Shown piece after piece: positions 51,468-64,000 of a DNA stretch of 64,000 bases. Every line of letters begins with the position of its first letter. The stretch's first letter is position 1. Source of the stretch: Nannizziopsis barbatae. Lineage: Eukaryota; Ascomycota; Eurotiomycetes; Onygenales; Nannizziopsiaceae. The translations under genes and the position numbers were made by a program. Under the pieces are notes generated by a model, which saw only the letters and a program-made list of their open reading frames with translations, had not been told where the DNA came from and ran no database searches. The stretch covers positions 248,001-312,000 of the forward strand of contig JACVYH010000005.1 in assembly GCA_014964245.1 (NCBI GenBank), in the 5' to 3' direction.

Positions 51468-53031
51468 AACTACTTAGAAAGTGAAATTTTTATCTTTACT
51501 GATAGAAATTTCAAAAAACTAACCCTATTTTTTTAAGAAGAAAATAGAAAACTAATATGAATTTTTATTTAGAATTATTTACTGAAAATAAACTGAGATT
51601 TTATTCTTACTTAAATAAATTCAGGTGTTTACTCAGTTATCTCAGAAATATAAATAAGAAAGAAAGAAAATGAGATTAAGAATACTTTAGAAAAGTAAAC
51701 TTAATAGTAATTTTTAAAGAGAATCACCTGAACTAGCTTACTTCTTTATGTGGAAAGTAGCAAAAACCTCTCCAGATTAAGCAGGTGAAATTCCTGAATA
51801 AAATGAGTTAAATTTACAAGAAAATTAAGTAAATGTGCAAGATTTTTCTGTTTTATCTGAGAAGTTAAAAATACAAAAAAAGCTACTTCCTTATTTTTAA
51901 GTAAAATAAGAAAACTTTGAAATTCTTTTAGAGAACTAGTATTCTTAAAGAATAGTAACTCAGCTTTAGTTTGCTCTAAATTTATAGTTCTTTATTAAAT
52001 TTAAATATTTAAAAAATACATAGATTTAAAATTCTAACTGCAGAAAAGCTGGAAATACTGCTATGACATGCAGTAAAAAATCTTATTCTTTAATAATAAT
52101 TGCACTGGGAAACAGTATGTAATAACATTTATAATGAGACAGTCTTAATTATTACTATCTGATAACTGTAGAAGTCTTGATGACATAGCTAAGCTACCAG
52201 ATATTAAGCTATCCAGATCTGCTGGTGGAAGAAGTTAATAATCAGTTAATATCTCTGTAAGTTTTTGAGTTATGCAAATTTTGTGAATTATAGGTGAATG
52301 TTCATGTCACTGCGAGTATTTTGGTATAGCTATCATTTGATTTGATTGAGAATTGGTTGAGATATTAGGAAAAGGAAGGTGAGAGCAGCAGATAGCAGGA
52401 TTAAAAGTAGATTATATTTTTTGAATTCTCAAGATATTTAAAATCTGAGATTTGCTGGTTATTTGTCTCAGTTTTTTAATTAATATGATATATTTAATAA
52501 TTTAATAGCTTGTTTATTAATGAGGAGATGAGATTGCAGGTAGTAGAATATAGTTCAGTTTTTATAAGTTTAATGTGATATAATTAATATAAAGTTTAAA
52601 ATAAGCTTTAAATAAGCTTAAATTAATCTTAGAGACTTGGATGTTGTTATTTGAGACTTAGTCAGTCTTACTAAGCTTATATTTTAAATTTTTACAAGAG
52701 CTTTTCAGAATCCTATTTCTTATTATAACTAAATGAGCAGTATTCATGAGAGAGTAAAAATTAGAGAAAGAGTTAAATATAATTAAGAATGAAATTCCTG
52801 AAAATTTAGAGTTTCCACTTCTTGTGATTATGAAGATTTCATGTTAAATGTGATGTTTTTAACTAAAGACTCATGACATCTTATTTTTTATGATATCATA
52901 ATTAGTTTTAATTAAATTTCATTGAAAATTTTACAGTTTAATAGGAAAAGAAGGAGCTTTTAAATGAATATCTTTTCATTCAGTTTGAACAAGAATTAGC
53001 CATGTTTTGGGAATTTCATTATTGATAATCT

Positions 53032-53046
53032 GACTTGTTCACAGTC
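53032..53046 (+). repeat. Target site duplication, LINE copy 2 (right)
   Basis: gacttgttcacagtc is the right-hand partner of 45,140-45,154. It is immediately followed by ta and unit B. Confidence 0.88.
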
Positions 53047-53048
53047 TA

Positions 53049-53571
53049 GTACTAATTTCTTCTCATAATTATTAACTTTCTAAAAATATAAACATGATTT
53101 CATTACTGAATTTCTTATTTACTCTAACTCACATTCTTAATCTAAACTTTAGTCTAAAAAAACTTATTTTATACTTTATATTTCTCTAGTTAAAAAATTT
53201 AATTTCTAATATAATACTAATATTATAAAAATATAATCATATATAATTAAATAATATCATAATAATAAATAATATATTATAATTTTCTAATAAATTATAT
53301 AAATAAGTTATAATAAAATGAATTTTAACATTATAATTTATAAATAATTTATAAGATTTAAAAATTTAATTTTAATTACTAATTAATATTAACTGTATTT
53401 CTGTTAGTAATATACATAATTAAGTCTAATAAGTTAAAAACTTAACTTACAGAAAGTCTAGTTAAACTTAATCAGAAACTTGAAAAAATTAAAAAATCAT
53501 AACTTAACTTAAACTCAAGTAAGTTAAGTTAAGTTCAAGTCTGAGTTTAACTTGAACTTATTTACAGTTTA
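53049..53571 (+). repeat. hAT-derived unit B
   Basis: Direct repeat of unit A, starting gtactaat and ending ...cttatttacagttta. It is followed directly by another LINE 3' end. Compared with A it has lost more C and G in its left part. Confidence 0.8.
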
Positions 53572-54200
53572 TATTTATTATAATCTTATGCAATCTGTAA
53601 CTAAAAAAATTACTTGTTTAAATAAAATTTACTAGTTATTATATATATTTAAATATAAGAAAAAATACAAATATACTAGATAAATAAAATATTTCTTTTT
53701 TTAGAAATGAAAAATATAACTTTTTTAACTTCAAGCATAGAAACTCTAGAGCTAGATTCTGAAGTGAGATTTTTAAAATCTGAAGCAAGATTTTTTAAAA
53801 GTTATTTCAGATATCTCATGCTTGAAGCAGAGCTCAGATTAAAAAATATTTTAAAATTAGTTTTAAGATAGATTATTACAAATGTTTTCTCTAAATAATA
53901 AAGCTCTAAAGCTAGACTTCAGAGCAAAATTTTAATTTCTGAAATGAGATTTTTTAAAAGCTACTTCAGACATTTAATATCTGGAGCAGAATTCAGATTA
54001 AAAGATGTTTGAAAATTATTTTTAAGATAAATTATTACAGATGTTTTCTTTAAATAATAAAGTTCTGAAGCTAGATTTCAGAATGAGATTTTAAGTTTTA
54101 AAATGAGATTTTTTAGAAGTAGCTCTAAGCATACATATTTAAAGTAAATTAAGATTAAAAATTCTTTAAAATTTACTTAAAAAATAAATATTATTAGATT
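53572..54200 (-). mobile_element. 5'-truncated LINE 3' end, heavily mutated
   Basis: This starts tatttattataatcttatg like copy 2 (45,169 on) and carries three degenerate 3' repeat units and the last bases of ORF2 (aaataaatattatt at about 54,180). The poly(T) run is lost and no target duplication is visible. It abuts a hAT terminus just as copy 2 does. Most CpG and CC/GG of the repeats are gone. Confidence 0.85.
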
Positions 54201-57200
54201 ATTTTTATCTGATTTAGAAAATATATTTTAAGCTGTTATATATAATATTTATAATAATAAATTATTATAAATTATTTTTTTAAATTTCTCAATTAATTTT
54301 CTGCTTATTTTTAGTTAAGAGCTGTTGCTTATTATTAATTACATGTTATTAATTTTTAATCATAATCTTATAACTTTTATGCTACTAATCTTAGCATTAT
54401 AATTTATTAATTAGTTATTATAATCTTGCTTATTACTAGACTTTTCTTAGTACTTATAAAATCTGAAAATTCTAAAGCTTTAAGCTTTTTTAGCTGACTA
54501 ATTATTTCTACAACTGCTAGTTCTAATTTATTACTAGTTATCAGATTTTAATAAAGCTTAGATTTAACCAAATTTAAATCTTACTTTTGCTTAAAATATG
54601 AGTATTTATTTAGCATGCAATAACTTATTACATGAGTAAGTTATGAAAATTTAAAATATTCTGATTTTTTAAGAATTTTCAGATTATATAATTACATACT
54701 GCTCTTATTTTTTAAAGAACTTAAGATTAGATAATTTTTAAAATATTCTCTAGTTATAGCTAATATTTCTGAAATTTACAGATCTTAAAATTAATGCTCA
54801 TGAAACTTAAAAACATCTGGAAATTTTTAAGAATATGAAGAAATTCTGAAATTTGTTAATTTTTAATATTTTCTAGTCTTAGCAGATAAAAAAAACATGT
54901 GCTTCAGGAGAATTTAATCTTCTAATTTGAAAATTAATTAAGATTAGCTAGTGCCTGATGATGCTTATTATCATTATATTATTAGTATTAAATAATATAA
55001 TAGTATGAATTTACTTACTAATTTTTATAATAATCATGCTATTTTAAATAAACTTTAAATAATTATTCATGCTAATAATAAGCATTATATAAAAATATAA
55101 TAATATTATTTTATTATTTTATTACTTTTTATATTATTTACTACTTGTTCTAGTATAATTAATTAGAATTTTAAAATTATTAAAATTAAATTTTTATTAA
55201 AAAGAAAGTAATTATCATGCTAGCTAATCTAGTTTTTATTTAACTTAATCTTATAATTTCTTCAGACTTCTATTATATAAGAGCATATGAAATTTCATTT
55301 TTATTTACTTTTTAATAATAAGTTTTAATTATTATTTATATATATATTTATTATATACTTTTTTTTAATATTTCTTATTATTAATTACTAGTTCTGCTTT
55401 TATTATATATTTTTAATTTTAATTTTTAATTTAATTTTTATAAATAGTTTCTGCTTACTTAAAGAAATTTTTTTAAGTATAAAATATTATTTTTTTAAAG
55501 AGATATAAAAATGATTAAAATTAATTAAATTTCATTTTATTTTTTTTTTTACTAATTTTTTACTTCATTTTAATTAAGATGTAATTAATATTTTTTAATT
55601 ATATAATAATAACTGCTTTTTTGCTAATAATATGCTAGATAAGCTAATTATAATATTATAATATTCTGCTTATTTCTTATTAATTTTCTTATTTTAAATT
55701 AATTAAAATTTTTTAATTTTATTAATTATACATGTTAATTTATTAAATATAATTAATTTTATACTGCTTTCTAGTATTTTATTTCTTTTTCTAATTTTTA
55801 TAAAATATTTTTATTAAAATCTCTAAAAATAATTATTAATATTTTAAAATAATTAGTTTCTGAAATTTCTAAGCAGATTTAATAAGCTATAACTGAATAT
55901 GCTATTATAAGTTATTTATTTATTTATATATATTTACTAATTAGCTAATTAATTAGCTTAGAAAGTAAGCAAGTTTCAGATTTCTTAATAAAGTAAATAA
56001 TATTTTAAAAAATTCATTTTTTAAAGGAATTAAGATGTATCATGCTTAGAAATCATATATTTATTAATTAAAAATAGCTTTTAAAAATGAATTTATCATC
56101 TGCAAACATGCTTTTATTTTTAAATATTATTTTTATTATATTAAGAATTTCAAGTTATATATTATAATGTTTTTTAAAATAAATAGCATTTATCTTATTA
56201 CTAAATTCATTATTAATGATAAGATTACTAAGAAAATTAATATTAAAAAATATATAAAGTAATTTAAAATTCATATTTTTATTATTAATATTTTTTTTTA
56301 TATTAAAAAAATTAATTAAATAACTAGTATAATTAAGATACATATTATGCTATTTTTGAATAGCTTTTTTTTATTTATTAAATAAATTTTATATATTTTC
56401 TTAAATAATATAACTGCTTTTATTTTAATTATAACTGCTTATTAAAAGCTTTATGTTTTAAATATTATTTTTCTTAAAATTAATTAAATTATTATTAATA
56501 TAGCTGATATTAAGTAGAAAACTTCTAATAAAAATTATAATAAAACTAATAAAAAAAAGAATATGAAAAATATTAATATGAAGAAAAAAAATAAAAATGA
56601 GATTAAATAAATAATTTTTACTACTTTTATACTATTTTTATATCTTTAAATAATTATAAAAATTTATTTTAAATAATAAATTAAGCTTTAAATTATTTAA
56701 TAATTAAATATTATAAAGTTTCTGCTTTTTTATTTTCTTATTACTATTTAATAAAAGCTTTAAAATAATTAAGTTTAAATTTTTTAATTATTATATTTGC
56801 ATTTTTAAGATTTTCAGTATTAATTTATTAATTTTTATAGTTAAAATAATCTTATTATTTAATTAAATATTAAATTTTTTAATAATAAGTTTATTAATTA
56901 AGTATTTATTTAATTTTTTATTTTTTATTTTTATTAATAAGAATTAATTATAATAAAATTACTTATTTATTACTTTAAAATTAATATAATTTTAATAATA
57001 ATATATAAAATGTTAAATTAATTTATTTATATAAATAAAATAATTATAAAATATATATTTATAAATTTTAAATAATTATAATAGAAAAAAATCTTAAATA
57101 ATAATTATTAAGCTTCTTTAAAGATTATAAGATAATTATATTATTTTTAAAAAATTATATTAAATTACTAATATTAAATTTAATTAGCTTATAATATGAA

Positions 57201-58271
57201 TTATAATACTAAAATTATCTTTAATAATTTTGTTTAAGTAGCTTTATAGCTTTTTTTTTAGCTTTTTTTAATATTTTTAATTATTTTTTAATTTCTATTA
57301 TATTAAATAAAGAATTATTTTAATACTTATGTAAAATACTAGAATTATATTTATATATTATATAAAATAAATTTTACTTTATAATTATATATTATGAGAA
57401 TCAGATTAGAAAACCAGAATTAAAATCATATAATAAAAGCAGAACTAGCAGCTAATAATAAGAAATACTAGAAGAAAGTGCATACTAAATATATATATAT
57501 AAATTATAACCAGAGCTTATTACTAAAGAGCAGATGAAAATGAGATTTTATAAGCTTTTATATACTAGAAGAGATTTTAAGACTAAGCTAAATAAGAATT
57601 AGACTAGCTAACATGACATATGTTTACTGCTATTATAAATAAATTTAATAATAAATAATAATTTTATTTAATTATTTTATATATAATTATTATAAATTTA
57701 TAAATATTATTATAATATTTAATTAAATTATTTAATTAAATTATTTAATTTAATTATTAATTTAAAAATAAAATATATTATTTAGTTTTTTTTTTATATA
57801 AATATAATAATATAAATTAACTTAATAATAGCTTGTAAATAACATGTTATAATTATTAGTAATTAAATTTAATATTTTATACTTATTAATTATCTTATTA
57901 ATAAAAATATTTATAAAATTTAATATTAATATTTTTTTATAAATTAATTACATATTATTAATATAATATTATTAATATAATATTATTAATATAATATTAT
58001 ATATATTATTATTTTTTATAAAAAAATAAACTAATAATAAAATTTATAATAAGTTTTTTTTATAACTTTTTTATTATGAATAAGTAAACTAGTTAATTAT
58101 AAAACTAATATCTGAAAATTTTATTTATTAAGTAATTTAAACATATATATATATATATATATATATTTTATAATTTTATTATTTATTTATTTATTTATTT
58201 TTAATAATATTTCTACTTAATTAAATTTATAATTTTACTAATATTATAATAATTAGCTTAGATATTATTAT
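54201..58271. other. Extremely AT-rich DNA, nothing assigned
   Basis: No retroelement domain or repeat boundary could be recognised. A minus-strand frame at 56,155-56,343 (62 codons, Asn/Ile/Phe-rich) continues loosely downstream but matches nothing I know. The stretch 57,390-57,640 has noticeably more G and C than its surroundings. Short tandem ttaatataatat units lie at about 57,955-58,000. Confidence 0.5.
58146..58200. repeat. Simple repeats (AT)n and (TTTA)n
   Basis: An alternating AT run of about 24 bases is followed by five tttat-type units. Confidence 0.9.
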
Positions 58272-58885
58272 TAGACTGTGAATGAGTTTAAGTTAAATTA
58301 AGTTTTAATTCTTCTAAACTTAACTTAAGCTTAACTTATATTATCTAATTAATAACTTAACTTAGCTTAAAACTTAGTTTAAATAAGTTAAGTTAAGTTA
58401 AGTTGTGAACTTATTATAAAGATACTAAGTTAATAAATTAATAATAAGATGAATATTAATCATATGAAAATAAGAATAAAACTATTTAAAAGATTTTAAA
58501 TCAAGCTTTAAAATATAGTTATTTTTATATTTTTAACTATTTTTTTTAAATTTATATAAGTATTTAAAAATTCATTATTAAATTAAAATTTTTACTCTTG
58601 ATAATAATAATATAATATTTTTAATAAGAAATATAAAATTAAGAAAAATAGCTAAAAATATGAGAGTGGACATGTTTTGAAGCTTAATTTCAAATCTTTT
58701 AAATAATTTTATTCTTATTTTTATACAATCAATATTTATTTTATTATCATTATTTTTATTAAATCATGCATGAAAAATATGAGTTAAACTAAGTGAAGAG
58801 TTAACTTATTATAAATTTATCTAATTTAATTTAAAAACTCAGTACATTTCTCATACTAGAACTTAACCTGAACTTGATATTCTAT
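58272..58885. mobile_element. hAT MITE, inverted relative to the 3,099 copy
   Basis: This starts TAGACTGTGAATGAGTTTAAG and follows the reverse complement of 3,099-3,757 over about 600 bp, including 'attaataataagatg.atattaatcata' and 'aaataatt.tattcttat' blocks. The right terminus is deleted or scrambled after about 58,885, and no 8-bp duplication could be found. Confidence 0.8.
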
Positions 58886-61800
58886 TCTTATATAATAAAA
58901 TAAATTATTTTTTAAAAATTTTTAATATTTAATTTTTTTCTCTAAAATAAGATACTTACTTAGTATTTATTATTAAAATATAATAAAATTATTTTATAAA
59001 AATATTTTTTTATTAAATATTTTATAATAATATATGCATATTAATTTTTAATAATTTATAAATATTTTTATTATTAGTTTTTCCAATTATTAGCAGATTA
59101 CTAGAAGCATGACATTTTAAATTTTTATTTTTTATTTTTATATTAAAATTTATAGCTTTTAATTTTATTTATAAAGTAAATAATACTCTAGCATAATATT
59201 TATGCATGTTTATAAATTTATAATTATTATATTTATTTAGCATATTTATTAAATTTTTTATTTCTAATTTATATTTAATAATAAAATTATATATTATTAA
59301 TTACTTTATTTATCTTATTTATTTATTAGTTAATATTTTTATAATAAAAAAATATTTGAGATTATTATAATTAATTTAAATATGAAAAAATTACTTAATC
59401 TTAGCTAAGTATTAGCATTAATATTTAAAAAATTTTATAATAACTAATAATTTTTAATTATAAATCTTATATTATTTTTCTGCATTTTTTAGCTTTTTAA
59501 AATAAAAAATAATAAAATACTAGTAGTTTTTCTTCTTTTTATTTTTTATTAATTATAGTAATATAATTAATATAATAAAATCCAAAATATTTATAATTAT
59601 TAATATTTATTTTTTAAAATCATAATATATTAATAATAATAACTTTTAAAAAGTTTTCTTAAGATAATTAAATAATTTTCTAGTCTTATTAGTGAAAAAT
59701 TATAATTTCTTATTAACTAGTAACTTAATTAAAACTATTATAATACTAGTATAATCATATATAAAGCATCTGAAAAAGCTAGTAAATTTAAAAACTATTT
59801 AAATATTCTTAATTAATTTTAACTCAGACTAATTATGAATCATATTTAAAGAATTTTCATTTAATTAAATAATATTTTTATTAATAATATATTTTAGAAA
59901 TTAAACTTTTTTTTATAAAATTTATATTTACTTAATTTAATATATAAGTTATAAGTTAATAATTATTTTAATATATTATTAACATGTTTAATATGCTTTT
60001 TTTTAATTTATAAATGTATAAAATATTATTAAGATAAATACATATGTATTTATTTAATATGTTTTTTAATATTTTTTTAATATATATTTAAAAAATAACT
60101 AGTATATTATAAAGCTTAAATAATATAATTATATTTTTAAGATGCCTATATCATGTTTAAAAAATTATATTTTAATAATTTTTTTTATAAATAATAATTT
60201 ATTAATATGCATTTTATAAATTTAGCTTTATTAATATTTTAGTATTATTTAAGTAATTTTTAAGCTTATTTATTTATAAGAAAAAATATTAATTTTTAAT
60301 AATTAATATATTTAAATTTTTATAATTAATATATAATTAGAATTTATTATTTAGCTTTTTATTAAATATTATTAATATACTTACTAAGCTTATAAAGCTT
60401 TATATTTATTTTTTTTACTAGATATTTTTAAAATATTTTTTTAAAATATTTAATTTATATATAAATAAAAAGTATAACTTGCATTATAAAAGTATTTAAT
60501 TATTTTATATTTTAATTTAATACTTAATACTTTTTTATATAATAACTGTTATTTTTTATTAAATATTTTTTTACTAGTAATATTTCTTGAGCATTTTTAT
60601 TTTTTAATCTTATATATTATTAATAACATTTATAATTAGCAAGCTAATATCTTTTTATTTTATTTCTTTTAAAAAATTATTAAAAATTAAGAATTATAAT
60701 TTTCATATTAATATACTTATTATAATATTTCCATTTATAGTAATTTAATTTATTAAAAAATTAACATATAATAATTAAAATTTACTAAAAATAATATTAT
60801 TTTTTATTAAATTAATAATTTTTAAATTAGTCTCATTTTTATAAACTTTATTATAATTTTTTTAAATTTAATTTAAATATAATTTCTTCTTAATATATTA
60901 TAAAAAATTTATTTATAATTTTTAATAATTATAAAAACTTTTATATTAATATTTATTTATTTTTTAATAAATTATAATATAAAGTATAATTTATAAAAAT
61001 ATTATAAATTAATATTACTTTATAAATATTTAAATACTGATAATTTATATTAATAATTAGTTAAAAATAATTAGTTTTTTTAAAGTTATTATTACTTAGT
61101 AGCAGCTTCTAAATTTTTAAATTATTTTTTATATTAAAATTTTCTTTATTTATTTTAATAATTTAATTAATTTAATAATTTTAATTATTATATAAGCATT
61201 TTAGTTATTATTATATTATACTTAAATTGATTAATTTTTTATATATAATATTTAGAAAGATTAATTATCTTATTAATTTTTATTTTAATATTTTAAATAA
61301 TTATAATTAACATTACTAGTTTTATTATAAATAAAGTAATATTTTTTATCATGTTATTTCTACTTACTTAATTTGCATTTTAATTAAATATTTATTTTTA
61401 ATTTTAAAATTAAAAATTATTATTTCTTAATTAATATTTATAATTTTTTAAAAATTATTATTAGTTTTATAAAAAATTACTATAAAATTATTATATATTT
61501 GATAATTTCTTTAATAATTTATTAGTAATTTAATTAAATATTTTTTTAAATATATTCTTAAAATTATAATTTTTATAATTAAGATAAATAACATGTTTTA
61601 AAATAATATAATACTTTATAATATTAAATTAAGCTTATAAAAAATATTAAAGCTTAAAAATTATCTTTATATCTTATATTTTTTTTAATTTTTAATTTTA
61701 TAAAAGCATGTAAAAAAATATCTTTAAAATTTACTATAAATTAGCTTATATATTAAATTATTTCAAGTAATTTTTATATAATTAAGTAATTCTTATTTTC

Positions 61801-63020
61801 TAGTATCTTAAATAAATTTAAAAGAAATATTTTAAATTAATTTTATATATAATTTTGCAAATTAATAATTTTTTAAAAAAATTTTAAAATATTTAAATAT
61901 TATTTCTTAGTTTAGTAATTATAAATTTAATTTTATTTATTTTATAAAATAAGCTTATATTTTCTTATTAATAAATATTTTTATTATTCTTATTTTTTTA
62001 TTTTTTTCTTTATAAAGTTAAATTAGAAAAAAAATTTATTCTTTCTTATTATAATATTACTATTATTAATTAAATAAATTAATTTTTATTAATTATAATA
62101 TTTACTTAAATATTATCTTCTTGTATAATATTTTTTTTAATTAATTATTAAATATTCTAATTTTTAATTAAAATTATACTTATTTTTTTATTATTAACTT
62201 ATAATTTAAAACTTTAATATAATAATATTTTAAATAATTAAATAATAATAATTAATTTTTTAAAAATTATTATAACTAGTTTTTATTATATTAAGCTATT
62301 ATTAATATATTATTAATTTTTTATCTTATAAATTAAAAGCAGAAAATTTTTAATATATAAAATAAATAAAAATATTTACTAGAAGAATATAATAAATATA
62401 TAGCTAAATAAATTATACTAAAAGCTAAATAAATTATACTAAATTAGAAAACTAGAAATTTTTTTATTAGTTTTTTTTTTATATAAAATTTCTATATATA
62501 ATAAATAAAATTTATTATTAATATTATTTTATAATTTATATTAATATTATTTTTATAACTACTAGTATACTAGTATTAAGCTATTTTAAAATGCTAAATA
62601 TATACTAACAGCTAGCTAGCTAGCTAATAAATAAGTAATTTTTTTTTTCCTTTTTTTTAACTAGTAAAATATATATATATATATAATCTAATTTTAGTTT
62701 AATTTAAATTTAAAATTTTAAAATTATATTATTTACTTATTTACTAATAATTTTATTTTAAATTTAATAATATTCTTATTTTAAAACCAGTAAAATAAAA
62801 AAATAATTACATGATTAAATTATTTAAATAATTTTAGAAATTTTAATTCATTTTTAAATTATTTAATAACATGTATATTAAAATTATAATAATATATTTA
62901 CTTATTATTAAATTTGTAATAAAAGAAAAGAAAAATTATTATATTATTATTATATTATTACTCTTATATAATTCTTCAGAAAATAAAAACTTCTAATTTA
63001 AAGTTATTTTATTATATAAT
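58886..63020. other. Extremely AT-rich DNA up to the isochore edge
   Basis: I see no genes or transposon domains. Minor features are a ctag tetranucleotide run (about 62,612-62,627), a T-rich run at 62,640-62,658 and an (AT)n run at about 62,671-62,685. Base composition changes at about 63,020-63,050. Confidence 0.55.
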
Positions 63021-63309
63021 CTATAATTACTAAGCAGCAGAATCTTTTTTCTATCACTCAATTCAATTTCAAAATTATTCATTACTCTCTGGCCAGTTTG
63101 AGCCACCATAGATAGCTAACTAGTTAAGAGGTGATAGTTATACTTTTTTATCATGAGACTGCAAAAATGCATCTAGGCAACCGCGTAAATGGAATCTTTT
63201 GAACTTTTTGCTCATCACCAGCATTTTGAACCTCTGAAAAAGATATATTGATTTTACTAATTATTACCCCTAGTTAATACCCAAAACTCCTTGTTAGACT
63301 GACAGCCGA
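63021..63309 (+). promoter_or_regulatory. Presumed promoter and 5' leader of the Zn2Cys6 gene
   Basis: This is the first stretch of normal base composition, lying between the mutated DNA and the gene start. It contains GATA-type words (atagatagc 63,110; gtgatagt 63,132) and CT-rich tracts, but no diagnostic TATA box or mapped start can be shown. In-frame stops at 63,271 and 63,295 mark the upstream limit of the coding frame. Confidence 0.45.
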
Positions 63310-63363
63310 ATGGGGCCGGCCAACCCCTCGCGGGGACTTCCGCTGCGATATTGTGACCCGCAA

Positions 63364-64000
63364 ATGCCACAGGATTCAGAGCAAACACCTTGGCGCTACG
63401 AAGTCCCGAAAAAGTCCCGCAATGGCTGTCAACAATGCAAAAAGCGAAAAGTGAAGGTTGAATTGATTGCATCTATGTGATGTATTTCCAGCAACTAACT
63501 GTCCTCTCTTTTCGTAGTGCAACGAACAAGGACCTCGCTGTCGAAACTGCCAGCACCGTAACACACCATGCAGCTTTGAATCGCAATGGACGCTTGAACC
63601 GTACCGGCCTTCTTCAATGCTACCGCCGTCTAGAGCCGTTTCGGTCGAAGCAATTCGCAGCCCGGAGCCCACACAGCACTCGGCAAACCGACTGCCCGTC
63701 AATCCCTTAAATTTGTCACTTTCCGCACCTGGAATGGAACATGTTGCGCCCCAGGATTATCAATTGATGCACCATTACACTACCATTGCCTGTCGGTCAT
63801 TTATTGATTATGATATTTATAAACACGTTTGGGAGGTTGATGTCCCTCGGGAAGCCCAATCCCAGCAATTTCTCATGCACCAGATCCTCGCTATCTCGGC
63901 GCTCCATCTCAACCATCTCTGGCCTTCCGAGCATGAACACGCTCTGACTTACAAGGAGGCCTCTCAAAAACATTACAACAATGCGGTGGCGCTATTTCGA
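63364..64000 (+). CDS. Zn2Cys6 transcription factor, Upc2-like, 3' end beyond window
   Basis: Exon 1 is 63,364-63,456 and exon 2 runs from 63,518 past the window end, so 192 codons are visible without a stop. Residues 23-52 form a fungal binuclear zinc cluster spaced C-x2-C-x6-C-x6-C-x2-C-x6-C (GCQQCKKRKVK, then CNEQGPRCRNCQHRNTPC). About 65 residues later come LMHHYTT, HVWEVDVPREA and FLMHQILAISALHL, the N-terminal pattern of the Fungal_trans_2 region in Upc2-like sterol-uptake regulators. It should be a nuclear DNA-binding activator; its targets are unknown. A second in-frame ATG at 63,310 would add 18 residues. I prefer 63,364 because it places the finger close to the N terminus, but the two start contexts are equally weak. 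CpG is normal and nothing is mutated in the visible part. Minus-strand open frames here are shadows. Confidence 0.92.
63457..63517 (+). other. Intron 1 of the Zn2Cys6 gene (61 bp)
   Basis: The donor follows AAG as gttgaa, a ctaac branch-point-like word lies at 63,494-63,498 and the acceptor is cgtag at 63,513-63,517. Removing it in phase 0 restores the exact x6 spacing between the second and third Cys. An intron inside this position of the finger is common in ascomycete Zn2Cys6 genes. Using the alternative donor gtgaag at 63,451 would shorten the spacing to x4 and is unlikely. Confidence 0.88.

Larger units (their letters stand above)
45155..53031 (-). mobile_element. Full-length Tad1-like LINE, copy 2 (7.88 kb)
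   Basis: Same family as copy 1, in minus orientation. It has a T run (poly(A) tail) from 45,155, GC-rich 3' repeats, ORF2 (45,940-49,851), ORF1 (49,926-51,467) and a ~1.56-kb leader ending at 53,031. It is less decayed than copy 1: the ORF1 start is intact and both reading frames keep their length (514 and 1,304 codons) without net frameshift. It interrupts a hAT-derived repeat exactly at its terminus. Confidence 0.95.

Noticed and set aside
63376..63702. Minus-strand (63,257-63,702) and plus-strand (63,477-63,710) open frames near the Zn2Cys6 gene
   Set aside because: They overlap the zinc-finger exons in other frames and have no domain support.

Overview
The window looks like a filamentous ascomycete chromosome: about 63 kb of extremely AT-rich, mutated transposon remains that ends abruptly against normal-composition DNA carrying a fungal transcription factor gene. 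Evidence for a fungus is a Zn2Cys6 finger split by a 61-bp intron, Tad1-type LINEs with a C-terminal RNase H, Ty3/gypsy and hAT relics, and decay dominated by C-to-T and G-to-A changes. From 1 to about 63,000 CpG is almost missing and reading frames are broken mainly by TAA/TAG/TGA codons, as expected of repeat-induced point mutation (RIP) or heavy methylation plus deamination. I found no intact gene, tRNA or rRNA there.

Layout. 1-7,030: a direct repeat of at least 680 bp (1-685 and 6,345-7,030) encloses a 659-bp hAT MITE (3,099-3,757, 8-bp target duplication) and a possible pogo/Fot1-like tail on the minus strand. 7,085-20,281: a ~350-bp direct repeat, probably LTRs, brackets a Ty3/gypsy relic on the plus strand (gag-protease near 9.6-10.4 kb, reverse transcriptase, RNase H and integrase to 13,754), a nested 2.84-kb LTR element (13,964-16,802, perfect 5-bp duplication) and a second, weaker integrase-like relic near 19.5-19.8 kb. 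20,714-21,236: a 5'-truncated LINE end. 23,428-25,053: a 438-bp inverted repeat. 26,412-27,445: a hAT terminus and a 49-bp minisatellite.

29,682-37,412 and 45,155-53,031 are two full-length LINEs in opposite orientation, each with a 15-bp target duplication. Each has a long 5' leader, ORF1 (gag with zinc knuckles), ORF2 (endonuclease, reverse transcriptase, RNase H) and a GC-rich tandem-repeat 3' UTR that has escaped mutation. Between them lie an unrecognised minus-strand coding relic (38-39.8 kb) and a decayed hAT transposase on the plus strand (41.2-43.7 kb), the likely relative of whatever mobilised the MITEs. The second LINE sits precisely at the terminus of a hAT-derived unit. A further LINE 3' fragment follows at 53,572-54,200. 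54.2-63.0 kb is almost featureless AT-rich sequence with one more MITE (58,272-58,885).

63,021-64,000: composition returns to normal. A Zn2Cys6 regulator gene starts at 63,364 (or 63,310) and runs off the window. Its conserved pattern after the finger resembles Upc2-like sterol-uptake regulators. Its start is only about 300 bp from the mutated DNA. No working biological system joins the parts of the AT-rich compartment; its interest lies in the mutation pattern, the nesting history, and the relation of LINE insertions to hAT ends.
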